Positions 52,006 to 62,237 of a DNA stretch of 64,000 nucleotides are shown here, one piece after another (position 1 is the first letter of the stretch; each line of letters opens with the position of its first letter). The stretch comes from Herbiconiux sp. SALV-R1 (GTDB lineage: Bacteria > Actinomycetota > Actinomycetes > Actinomycetales > Microbacteriaceae): positions 1,116,001-1,180,000 of the forward strand of contig NZ_CP053344.1 of the NCBI RefSeq assembly GCF_013113715.1. The letters are read 5' to 3'. The translations under genes and the position numbers were made by a program. The notes below the pieces were generated by a model that saw only the letters and a program-made list of their open reading frames with translations, had not been told where the DNA came from and did no database searches.

Positions 52006-54519
52006 ATGATCGAACGCGTCGATCCCTTCATCGGCACCGACGTGACCGCGCTCCCCGCGCAGTCGGGTCTCGCGGCGACCTGGTGGTGGCCGAAGCCCCA
52101 GATCGGCAACACCCATCCCGGCGCCACGTTCCCCCTCGGCATGGTGTCGGCGTGCGCCTACTCGGGTGCCTACCCCACGGGCTACGGGCGCTACGACCTC
52201 AGCCTCGAGGGCATCCCCGACACCATCCACGACACCAACCTCGCCAGCGGCTTCTCGCACTTCCAGCAGTCGGGCACCGGCGCCATCCGCAAGTACTACA
52301 ACTACTTCAGGGTCACCCCCATGGTCGAGCCGCTCGACGTGCTCGGCCGCAGCTGGGAGATCGTCGACGAGGATGCGTCGCCCGGCTACTACACCGCCAC
52401 CCTCGACTCCGGAGTCACCGCCGAGATCACGGTCGGCCCGAAGAGCGCGGTGCACCGCTACACCTTCCCGCGCCACTCCAACGCCCGCGTCGTGATCGAC
52501 TTCTCGCTCGGCGGGCTCGCCATCCCTTACGGCTCGACCATCCCGCTGCGCGCCCACCTCGAGACCATCGAGCCCGGTGTCGCGAGCGGCGTGGTGGTGG
52601 CCGAGGGCGCCCCCATCGCCGTGCACATCGAGGCCGACACCCCGCAGTGGCGCCAGATGCTCTGGTACGACCGCCGGCTCATGCCGGGCGGCACCCGGCT
52701 CGACTTCGACCACATCCGCCCCACCACCCTCCGCAACTTCGGTCTGATGTGGGCCGGCCCGAGCGAGCCGGGGCAGACCATCGAGCTGCGCATCGGCTTC
52801 TCGTTCCGCGGCGTGGAGCAGGCCGAGAAGAACCTCCGCCACGACTGCGGCCCCGGCCCCGCCCGCTTCGAGGCCCGGCGGGAGCGCACCCAGAAGACCT
52901 GGCGCAAGCAGCTCAAGGCCATCTCCGTCGACACCCCGAGCCGCGCCCGCAAGACCGTGTTCGCCACGGCGCTCTACCACTCGCTCATCAAGCCCAGTTT
53001 CGCGCCGTCGGAGAGTCCGTTCTGGCCGGCCGACGGCCCGTTCGCCTTCGACATCTCGACGATGTGGGACATCTACCGCACGCAGCTGCCGCTGCTCACC
53101 GCCCTCCAGCCCGAGAAGGCGGTCGAGCTCGCGAACGCCCTGCTCACCATCTGCGAGGAGGAGGGCAACTTCCCCATCGGCTACCGCCTCGCTCGCGGCG
53201 GCGACCGCTTCTCCCGCCAGGGCAGCGCCCTCGCCCACACCTTCCTCGCCGACCTCTGCCAGCTGGGCGTGCCCGGCATCGACTGGGACTGGGCACTCGT
53301 GCACATGAGCGACGACCTGCGCCGCACCTACGGCGAGGAGTACCTGCTGCGCGGGGAGGCGCATCCGATCTCCCACACCCTCGACATCGCCTTCGGCTAC
53401 TGGTGCACCGCGAAGGTCGCCCGTCACGTGGGCGACAAGGCGCTCGCCGCCCAGTTCGAGGCGCTCGCCGAGCGCTGGGTGAACGCCTACGACCCCGAGT
53501 CGGGGCTGCTCAAAGACTCCACCTACTACGAGGGCAGTCGCTACAACTACTCGTTCCGGCTGCAGCACGACATGGCGGGGCGCATCGCCGTGAGCGGCGG
53601 CCGGGAGCGCTTCATCGAGCAGCTCGACGCCTTCTTCGGCTACGGCGCCGAGCCCGTGGTGCAGCCGGGCCTGAAGCCCGGCGCCGACGAACTGCTCGCC
53701 GGGTACAAGCTCGGGCGCTTCGAGGGTCTCAACAACGAGCCCGACATGGATGCGCCGTGGGCCTACCACTACGCCGGCCGCCCCGACCGCACCGCCGAGG
53801 TGGTGCACGACATCGTGCACCAGCAGTTCGGCACCGGCCGCGGCGGGCTGCCCGGCAACGACGACTCGGGCGGACTCAGCTCGTGGTACGTCTGGGCGTC
53901 GCTCGGGCTGTTCCCGGTGGCCGGACAGAACATCCTGCTGATCAACGCACCCTCGTTCCGGGAGGCGTCGATCGCCGTCGGCGAGGGCGAGTTCACCATC
54001 CGCACCGAGGGCTTCGTCGAGCCGGAGGCGGGTGGGCCGGTGCAGTACGTGCAGTCGGTCTCGCTGAACGGTTCGGCGCTGCATCGCACCTGGTTGAGCG
54101 GTGAGGAGTTCCACTCCGGTGGTTCGCTCGTGGTGCGGCTCGGCCCCGAGCCGAGCGGATGGGGGACCACCGACGTGCCCCCGTCGAGCAGGCCCGCCGC
54201 CGACGCACCGCATGGCGCGACAGGCACGGGCACCGGCAGCGGTGCGGGAGCCGCTCACGCGGAACCCGTGGCGCCCGTGGGCGCGCGCGGCGCTGCCGGC
54301 GCCGCGGCCCACGACACCGTGCTCGAGTCGGCCACCGGCCCCATCGACACCGACTCGCGCGAACAGGCGCACCTGCACGCCCCGCACGGCGTGATCGAGA
54401 CGGGCGCCGAGCCCGCCGCCGACGACTCCCCGCACGCCGAGCAGCCGACCATCGTCACCGACGCCGCGGCACCGACGCGTGCCCTCCCCGAGCCAGACCA
54501 GACAGGAGACACCCCATGA
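52006..54519 (+). CDS. GH92-family alpha-mannosidase-like protein, no signal peptide
   Basis: Glycoside hydrolase similar to GH92 exo-alpha-mannosidases. In the 837-residue product, VDPFIGTD near residue 5, GNTHPGATFPLGMVSACAYSG near 31, GFSHFQQSG near 84, STMWDIYRTQLPLL near 347 and LPGNDDSGGLSSWYVWASLGLFPV near 620 follow the order of GH92 catalytic-domain motifs, including the acidic pair at D-D. GH92 enzymes are usually exported, yet this one starts MIERVDPF with no signal peptide. The last 120 residues (about 716-837) are a disordered Gly/Ala/Thr/Glu tail. ATG 52006 follows GAGGAG. It is coupled by a 4-nt overlap to the GT4 gene, suggesting a joint intracellular role in glycan metabolism. 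Confidence 0.88.
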   Translation: MIERVDPFIGTDVTALPAQSGLAATWWWPKPQIGNTHPGATFPLGMVSACAYSGAYPTGYGRYDLSLEGIPDTIHDTNLASGFSHFQQSGTGAIRKYYNYFRVTPMVEPLDVLGRSWEIVDEDASPGYYTATLDSGVTAEITVGPKSAVHRYTFPRHSNARVVIDFSLGGLAIPYGSTIPLRAHLETIEPGVASGVVVAEGAPIAVHIEADTPQWRQMLWYDRRLMPGGTRLDFDHIRPTTLRNFGLMWAGPSEPGQTIELRIGFSFRGVEQAEKNLRHDCGPGPARFEARRERTQKTWRKQLKAISVDTPSRARKTVFATALYHSLIKPSFAPSESPFWPADGPFAFDISTMWDIYRTQLPLLTALQPEKAVELANALLTICEEEGNFPIGYRLARGGDRFSRQGSALAHTFLADLCQLGVPGIDWDWALVHMSDDLRRTYGEEYLLRGEAHPISHTLDIAFGYWCTAKVARHVGDKALAAQFEALAERWVNAYDPESGLLKDSTYYEGSRYNYSFRLQHDMAGRIAVSGGRERFIEQLDAFFGYGAEPVVQPGLKPGADELLAGYKLGRFEGLNNEPDMDAPWAYHYAGRPDRTAEVVHDIVHQQFGTGRGGLPGNDDSGGLSSWYVWASLGLFPVAGQNILLINAPSFREASIAVGEGEFTIRTEGFVEPEAGGPVQYVQSVSLNGSALHRTWLSGEEFHSGGSLVVRLGPEPSGWGTTDVPPSSRPAADAPHGATGTGTGSGAGAAHAEPVAPVGARGAAGAAAHDTVLESATGPIDTDSREQAHLHAPHGVIETGAEPAADDSPHAEQPTIVTDAAAPTRALPEPDQTGDTP

Positions 54520-55814
54520 CCGAGATCAGGAACCGCCTGGTGATCATCGTCCGCGCCGATCCGGTGATCTGCGGGCACTCGGTCGAGGGCCGCAACCTCG
54601 CCGAGACCGCCCTCACCCGCGGCTTCGACGAGGTGCGCATCGTCACCTGGCCGATCGAACGGCTCGAGGCCGCCGGTCTCCCGCTCAAGCCTCTCGACAC
54701 GGTGCTTCCCTACAGCCCCGGTATCATCGTGGAACGCCCCGCCCCCGTGGGCGACTACAAGGTGCCCGACGGGCGCTACCTGGCCGGCATCACCGGTCGC
54801 CTGGTCGAGCTGTTCACCGACGGCGTGCCCACCGTCGCCCTGTCGCTCTACCTCAGCCCGCACACCATCGCCGTCGCCGACGCCGTACGTGCGGCCTGGG
54901 GCACGGGGCTCCCGGTGAACGTCACCACCATCGCCGAGGCCGTGGGCTCCGACGTCACCAACGTGGTGCGCACCGCGGTGGAGGAGGGGCGGCTGGGTGC
55001 CGCCGCGCACATCCTCTCGTCCTACCTGTCGCAAGACCACTGCGTCGCCGTGTCGGAGTACACCCGTGACCTCATCATCGAGGAGGCGCAGCGGGTCGAC
55101 GAGCAGCACGGCACCCGGTTCGCCGAGCAGTGCCGCGACCGCATCGTGGTCTCCTACCCGGCCATCGACGCCGCGCAGTACCTCGACCTCGACCCGGCCG
55201 CCAAGGCCGCCGAGCTCGGCGCTCGCGGGCTCGTCGACGACGGCTACCTGTTCTTCCTCTCCCGGTTGACGGATGCGAAGGGCGTCGACGACCTCATCGC
55301 CGGCTTCGAACGCAGCGAGGTGGCACGCACGAGCGAGCTGCCGCTCGTGATCGCGGGCCGCGGGCCCCAGGCCGAGGCGCTCAAGCAGCTGGCGGCCGCC
55401 TCGCCGCTGGCCCACCGCATCCGTTTCCTCGAAGACGTCGGAGACGCCGAGAAGCCGTACCTCATGGCCGGCTGCGCGGCGTTCGTGCTGCCGTCGAAGC
55501 CGCGGCCGGAGTTCGTGGAGACCTTCGGCATCGCCCTGGCCGAGAAGATGCTGGCCGGTGGCGGGCCGGTCATCACGACCCTCACGGGCGGTATCGGCGA
55601 GGCCATCGGCGACCACGCCATCGTGGTGCCGGTGAACGACCCCGACGCGATCGCCGCGGCGATCGACCGGGCCGTGCTGCACACCTCGGCCGAGGAGCGC
55701 CGCGAGTGGGCCGAGGAGGCGCGCGCCTACGCGCTGCAGTTCGACCGCCACACCGTCTTCGACAAGCTGTTCGACCGCTTCCCCCGGGTCGAGACGGAGG
55801 GTGTTCCCGCGTAG
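54516..55814 (+). CDS. GT4-like glycosyltransferase
   Basis: Retaining glycosyltransferase of the GT-B fold. The 432-residue product has an N-terminal acceptor-type domain and a C-terminal nucleotide-sugar domain with YLFFLSRLTDAKGVDDLIAGFE near 246, PLVIAGRGPQAEALK near 278, and the E-x7-E-like FVETFGIALAEKMLAGG near 328. Start overlaps the GH92-like stop by 4 nt. No other cell-wall or trehalose genes are adjacent, so donor and acceptor are unknown. The pairing with a GH92-like hydrolase hints at build-up and trimming of a mannose-containing glycan. Confidence 0.88.
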   Translation: MTEIRNRLVIIVRADPVICGHSVEGRNLAETALTRGFDEVRIVTWPIERLEAAGLPLKPLDTVLPYSPGIIVERPAPVGDYKVPDGRYLAGITGRLVELFTDGVPTVALSLYLSPHTIAVADAVRAAWGTGLPVNVTTIAEAVGSDVTNVVRTAVEEGRLGAAAHILSSYLSQDHCVAVSEYTRDLIIEEAQRVDEQHGTRFAEQCRDRIVVSYPAIDAAQYLDLDPAAKAAELGARGLVDDGYLFFLSRLTDAKGVDDLIAGFERSEVARTSELPLVIAGRGPQAEALKQLAAASPLAHRIRFLEDVGDAEKPYLMAGCAAFVLPSKPRPEFVETFGIALAEKMLAGGGPVITTLTGGIGEAIGDHAIVVPVNDPDAIAAAIDRAVLHTSAEERREWAEEARAYALQFDRHTVFDKLFDRFPRVETEGVPA

Positions 55815-55839
55815 CCTCCGGCGGGGGTACGGTGGCGGC

Positions 55840-56421
55840 ATGCTTCCCACGAGTGCCGCCGATCGTCATCGTGCCGTGGCGGGCCGGTTCGCCGAGCTCG
55901 CCGCGGCGGTCCCCGACGGGGGGTGGGATGCTCCGGCCCCCGTCGAGGGATGGGTGGCGCGCGACGTGGTGCGCCATCTCGTCACCTGGCTGCCGGCGCT
56001 CGTCGCGGGCGGCAGCGAGGTGAGGCTGCCCGAGGGCCCCTCGGTCGACGCCGATCCGGCGGAGGCGTGGCGGGTTCACGCGGCGAACGTGCAGGCCGTG
56101 CTCGACGACCCCGTCGCATCCGCCGCCCCGTTCAGCAACCCGCACATCGGCGAGCTGCAGCTCGGCGAGGCGATCGACCGCTTCTACGTCACCGACGTCT
56201 TCCTTCACAGCTGGGACCTCGCCACGGCGACCGGGCAGCCCGCCCTCCTCGACCCGGAGACCTGCACCGAGCTGCTTACCGGCATGGAGCCGATCGACGA
56301 GATGCTCCGCGCCTCGGGCCAGTACGGGCCGAGGGTCGAGGTGGCCGACGACGCCGACCCGGAGTCGAAGCTGATGGCGTTCATCGGCCGCGACCCCGCC
56401 CTCGCGACGAGGGCTCGCTGA
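55840..56421 (+). CDS. TIGR03086/DinB-like (maleylpyruvate isomerase-like) protein
   Basis: Four-helix-bundle metalloprotein-like family often annotated as mycothiol-dependent or TIGR03086. The 193-residue product starts with RHRAVAGRFAELAAAV, WVARDVVRHLVTWLP near 45 with the first metal-type His, and VTDVFLHSWDLATATGQP near 118 with a second. TACGGT (55828-55833) lies 6 nt before ATG 55840. It follows the glycosyltransferase by 25 bp, but its own promoter suggests independent expression. Substrate unknown. Confidence 0.83.
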   Translation: MLPTSAADRHRAVAGRFAELAAAVPDGGWDAPAPVEGWVARDVVRHLVTWLPALVAGGSEVRLPEGPSVDADPAEAWRVHAANVQAVLDDPVASAAPFSNPHIGELQLGEAIDRFYVTDVFLHSWDLATATGQPALLDPETCTELLTGMEPIDEMLRASGQYGPRVEVADDADPESKLMAFIGRDPALATRAR

Positions 56422-56430
56422 CCCGGGCCG

Positions 56431-58742
<2,312 letters not shown>

Positions 58743-58775
58743 ATCTGCCTGTCAGCTCACCGAGGAGTGCGCGGG

Positions 58776-59081
58776 CTACTTCGGTTCGTCGAGCGGCACG
58801 AGCCCCGTCGTGGTTCCCGCGATGGTGGCCAGGTGCTCGATCCACTCGCGGTTGAGGGTGGGTTCGCGGCTGCCGCGGAAGTGGAACTGCAGCGGGATCG
58901 ACGGGTCGAGCCAGAGCGAGATGCGCCCCCCTCCGCTGTCGCGGTGGAGCTCCCAGGAGAGCGTGAACGACTCGCGACGACGGAACTTCGTGACGATCAC
59001 GACCCTGAGATGGGCGAGCAGCCTGTCGTCGAACTCGAACTCCGAACCGTGCGGGCCGTAGATGAGCGTTCCCACGGGCAT
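58776..59081 (-). CDS. Small conserved-type protein (DUF7882-like)
   Basis: The 101-residue product starts MPVGTLIYGPHGSEFEFDDRL, with a beta-rich core (HLRVVIVTKFRRRESFTLSWEL near 24-45) and a C terminus GTTTGLVPLDEP. It resembles a small protein family widespread in Microbacteriaceae, which I recall as DUF7882; it is sometimes labelled ATP-dependent DNA ligase, for which it has no motifs. The start ATG lies before the first core strand. It ends 34 bp from the TetR operator region. Confidence 0.72.
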   Translation of the reverse strand: MPVGTLIYGPHGSEFEFDDRLLAHLRVVIVTKFRRRESFTLSWELHRDSGGGRISLWLDPSIPLQFHFRGSREPTLNREWIEHLATIAGTTTGLVPLDEPK

Positions 59082-59169
59082 GCCTCCCTCGCGATGTCTT
59101 ACCGGATGGTACTAAACCCGTTCGTCGTGCCGGGGACGATTATCCTGAGGGGGAGGAAAGGTGGGTGTG

Positions 59170-59808
59170 ATGGCGCGGAAGCGTGGAGGTGGTCCGCGGT
59201 GGATCGCCACCGGCAAACCCATCGCCACCCCACCGCCCGTGCCGCGCGAGGAGATCGACGCCGCCATCGCCGACGGGCTGCTCATCGCGCGCTTCTCGGC
59301 GGTGCTCGCCCTGAAGAACCGGCTCATCGTCTCGGCGCTCCGCGACGACGAGTCGTTCGACCGCGACGAGGCGGCGCGCGCCTACTCCGAGGTGGCGGCC
59401 GAGCTCGCCGAGGAGCAGGAGCTGAACGCCGAGCACGCGAGCGAGCTCATCCAGCAGGTGATGAGCGACCCCGGCGTCGCCCGCCACGAGCACGACTACA
59501 AGTCGCGCGACGTCGAGCTGCTGGTGGCCCGCCGCGCCGTCTACTCCGAGGTCGCCAGACGGTTGCGCAGCGATGCGCTCGAGCCCGACATCGTCGCGGA
59601 GGTGGTGGAAGAGGCACGCAGCCGCGCGTGGGACGAGATCTCGCGCGAGGTCACCGCCCGCCTCGACGACACCCGTCGGGTCGAGGGGCTCGTGCTCGAC
59701 GCCGACTACGCGCGCGACCGCGTCGAGCGCATGCGGCTGCTGCAGGAGCTCGACCTCTACGAGCTCGCCGAGGGCCGCCGCCGCCCCGCCCGCCGCCGCT
59801 CCCGCTAG
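59170..59808 (+). CDS. Helical protein upstream of the CD-NTase-like gene
   Basis: The 212-residue product starts MARKRGGGPRWIATGKP, then is almost all helix, with regular acidic/basic patterns (SEVAAELAEEQELNAEH near 75, SREVTARLDDTRRVEGL near 155). No signal or membrane segment; no family recognised. GGGGAGGAAAGG ends about 8 nt before ATG 59170, which is preferred over the GTG at 59161 that would overlap the site. The nucleotidyltransferase-like gene follows after 51 bp, perhaps in the same transcript. Confidence 0.72.
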   Translation: MARKRGGGPRWIATGKPIATPPPVPREEIDAAIADGLLIARFSAVLALKNRLIVSALRDDESFDRDEAARAYSEVAAELAEEQELNAEHASELIQQVMSDPGVARHEHDYKSRDVELLVARRAVYSEVARRLRSDALEPDIVAEVVEEARSRAWDEISREVTARLDDTRRVEGLVLDADYARDRVERMRLLQELDLYELAEGRRRPARRRSR

Positions 59809-59859
59809 CACCTGTCGGCGGGCCGCGGGTGAGGGGTACATTCGTGGCAGGAGGACGCC

Positions 59860-60744
59860 GTGGTCGATGAGGTCGCCGATGCTCTCGCGGGTTTCGCCGC
59901 GAGCCTGCGCCCGTCGGAGCGCGAGGTGGCCGCAGCGGCCGCCTCCGCCCGCGAGCTGGTGGCGCCGCTCGTCGCCGGCGGTCTCGCGCTCACCGCCCTC
60001 GACGCCGGGTCGTTCGCGCACGGCACCGCGGTGGCCGGCGCCAGCCTCTTCGATGCGATCGTGGTGCTGCGCGGGTCGCGGCCGCGCTCGCCGGCGAAGG
60101 CGCTCGAGGCGATGCTCGCCGGGCTCGACCCCGCCGCGGCCTCGACGGCCGAGGTGCAGGGCGACTCGCTCGTGGTGCCGGGCGATGCGGGGGCGGGTGC
60201 TGCGGGCATCCGTCTGCTCCCGGCTTACGAGCACGCGGCCGGCGGGGGGCCGGATGCGCCGGGCGCCACCGCCGCTGGCGTCTGGGTCGTCGACGCGGCG
60301 CGGCACTGGGTGCTGTGCCGGCCCGCCGCCCGTGGGGTGCTGCTGTCGCGCATAGACGACGACGGGTCGGTGCGCGAGCTGGTGCGGCTGCTGCTGGCCT
60401 GGAAGCACCGGCTCGGAGTTCCCGTCTCGTCGTACTACCTCGAGACGGTCGCCCTCCGTCAAGCGCTGCAGCAGCCCTCCTTCAACCGGCTCTGGGATCT
60501 GTGCTGGGTGTGGGAGGCGCTCGCCGACGCCGGACTGGTGGCGGTGCCCGACCCGTCGAGCCCGTCGCTGGTGCAGCCGGTGCGCGCGGCGCCGCGGCTC
60601 GCGGGGGCGATCGAGGCGGGCTACCCGGTGGAGCGCGCGGCCTCGAGCTCGCGGGGCGCGATCAACGCCTATCTCGACGGAGACGCCGCCACCACCACCG
60701 TCTACCTGCGGGCGCTGTTCGGCGAGGGCTTCCCCGAGCTCTGA
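59860..60744 (+). CDS. Nucleotidyltransferase-fold (CD-NTase-like) protein, catalytic Asp missing
   Basis: The 294-residue product follows the CD-NTase/SMODS layout: GSFAHGTAVAGASLFDAIVV near residue 50 aligns with the G-S-x(4)-G-T-x(5)-[D]-x-D motif, GIRLLPAYEH near 120 with the third-strand D-x-x-P-A, GVWVVDAARHWVLCRPA near 142 with the W-x(n)-P segment, and LLLAWKHRLGVPVSSYYLE near 183 with the typical K-W-x(n)-P-x-S-S-Y-Y-L-E helix. But the first catalytic Asp is Leu (LFD instead of DxD) and the third-strand Asp is Arg (IRLLPA), so nucleotidyl transfer looks impossible. GTG 59860 follows AGGAGG. No CBASS effector (Cap4, phospholipase, TM) is adjacent. A signalling scaffold is one inference. 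Confidence 0.75.
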   Translation: MVDEVADALAGFAASLRPSEREVAAAAASARELVAPLVAGGLALTALDAGSFAHGTAVAGASLFDAIVVLRGSRPRSPAKALEAMLAGLDPAAASTAEVQGDSLVVPGDAGAGAAGIRLLPAYEHAAGGGPDAPGATAAGVWVVDAARHWVLCRPAARGVLLSRIDDDGSVRELVRLLLAWKHRLGVPVSSYYLETVALRQALQQPSFNRLWDLCWVWEALADAGLVAVPDPSSPSLVQPVRAAPRLAGAIEAGYPVERAASSSRGAINAYLDGDAATTTVYLRALFGEGFPEL

Positions 60745-60784
60745 CCCCGTCCGTGCGAGCGCCACTCCTGGTACGGTCGGCGAC

Positions 60785-61756
60785 ATGACGACCCCGCCGC
60801 GCGCTGCGCTCGTGTACAACCCCGTGAAAGTCGATCTCGAGGCCCTCCGCGAGGCCGTGTCGGCCGAGGAGGCGACGGCAGGCTGGGGCGAGACGCTCTG
60901 GCTCGAGACCACCGAAGACGACCCGGGCCCCGGCCAGGCGAAGAAGGCGCTCGCCGAGAAGGTCGACCTTGTGATCGCCGCCGGGGGAGACGGCACGGTC
61001 CGCTCCGTGGCCGAGGTGCTACGCGGCTCGGGTGTGCCGCTCGCGCTGCTGCCCTCCGGCACGGGCAACCTCCTGGCACGCAACCTCGACCTCACCCTCG
61101 ACGACACCGCCAACTCGCTCGAGACCGCGTTCCGGGGCGATGATCGTTCGATCGACCTCGGGGTCATCCGCATCCGTCACGAAGACGACTCTGTGTCGGA
61201 GCACGCCTACCTCGTCATGGCGGGCCTCGGTCTCGACGCGAAGATGCTCGCCGCCACCGACGACGAGCTGAAGGCCCGGGTGGGCTGGCTGGCCTACGTG
61301 AAGGCGATCGCGCAGGTGCTGCGCGACAAGAACCAGCTGCGCATCCGGTACAACCTCGACGGCAAGGGCAACCGCAGCGTGCGGGCGCACACCATCATGA
61401 TCGGCAACTGCGGGTCGTTGCCCGCGAACATCCTGCTTCTTCCCGACGCCGCTGTCGACGACGGGCAGTTCGACATCGTGGTGCTCCGGCCCGAGGGCTT
61501 CATCGGGTGGGTGCAGATCATGGTGAAGGTGTTCTGGGAGAACGGCGTGCTGCGCCGCAACACCGTGGGCCGCAAGCTCATGGGCCTGACCAAGGAGGTG
61601 CGGGCGCTCAACTACCTCAAGGGGTCGTCGCTGACGCTGCGACTGCAGCGCCCTGAGGAGATCGAGCTCGACGGCGACGGGTTCGGCAAGGCCGTGGCGC
61701 TCAAGACCTGGGTCGACGCGGGCTCCCTCACCGTCAAGGTGCCCGCCGACGCCTGA
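60785..61756 (+). CDS. Diacylglycerol-kinase family lipid kinase
   Basis: Phosphorylates a diacylglycerol or other lipid with ATP. The 323-residue product has an N-terminal catalytic domain with AAGGDGTVRSVAEVL near residue 64 and ALLPSGTGNLLARNLDL near 88, both DAGKc signatures, and a beta-rich C-terminal domain with NCGSLPANILLLPDAAVDDGQFDIVVL near 205-231 (given in part) and PEEIELDGDG near 294. TACGGT (60772-60777) lies 7 nt before ATG 60785, leaderless. Substrate unknown; it lies downstream of the CD-NTase-like gene but has its own promoter. Confidence 0.92.
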   Translation: MTTPPRAALVYNPVKVDLEALREAVSAEEATAGWGETLWLETTEDDPGPGQAKKALAEKVDLVIAAGGDGTVRSVAEVLRGSGVPLALLPSGTGNLLARNLDLTLDDTANSLETAFRGDDRSIDLGVIRIRHEDDSVSEHAYLVMAGLGLDAKMLAATDDELKARVGWLAYVKAIAQVLRDKNQLRIRYNLDGKGNRSVRAHTIMIGNCGSLPANILLLPDAAVDDGQFDIVVLRPEGFIGWVQIMVKVFWENGVLRRNTVGRKLMGLTKEVRALNYLKGSSLTLRLQRPEEIELDGDGFGKAVALKTWVDAGSLTVKVPADA

Positions 61757-61877
61757 GGTGTGACTCGCCTCGAGCGCCTACCCTAGGTCGACTCGCCGCG
61801 CAAGCCCCTTTAGTTCGGTGAACTTGTCGCTAGTCTGTCTAATAATCAGTCAGACGAAGTGGAGAAGTGGAGCAACG

Positions 61878-62237
61878 ATGGCTCTCGTCACCGACATCCG
61901 GGCAGCGCGGTCGCACGCCGCTGTGTCACCCGTCACCCCCGAGGCGACCTCCGTCGCCGAGGTGACGTGGGCGAGCCCCGAGGCGAAGCTCTGGGTGGGC
62001 TCCCGCCGTGGGGAGTACGCCGGGATGATCGAGTACACGCAAGGTCATTTCGTCGTCGCCGGCCCGACCGGGCGCCGGCTCGGCAGCTACAGCGACCTCG
62101 CGCAGGCCATGGCCGTCGCCGAGCAGGGCGCGCGGCACTCCCGCCTCACCGAGACGCTGCTCTCGAACGTCGCCCTCGCGAGCGCCGTCATGGCCCTTTC
62201 GGTCGCCGGAGTCAGTCTCTCGATGATCGCTGCGTGA
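61878..62237 (+). CDS. Small protein with C-terminal membrane helix
   Basis: The 119-residue product has a polar N-terminal part (about 1-85) with beta-strand pattern (LWVGSRRGEYAGMIEYT near 36) and one C-terminal hydrophobic segment (about 92-118). No family recognised. GTGGAG (61867-61872) precedes ATG 61878. The 120-bp leader contains GTCTG...CAGAC (61833-61855), a candidate operator, and TAATAA near 61840. The 3' end overlaps the convergent LssY_C gene by 26 nt. Confidence 0.7.
   Translation: MALVTDIRAARSHAAVSPVTPEATSVAEVTWASPEAKLWVGSRRGEYAGMIEYTQGHFVVAGPTGRRLGSYSDLAQAMAVAEQGARHSRLTETLLSNVALASAVMALSVAGVSLSMIAA

Noticed and set aside
58776-59081. Annotation as ATP-dependent DNA ligase
   Set aside because: The 101-residue protein has no nucleotidyl-lysine KxDG motif or ligase domain; similar small proteins are sometimes given this name in error.
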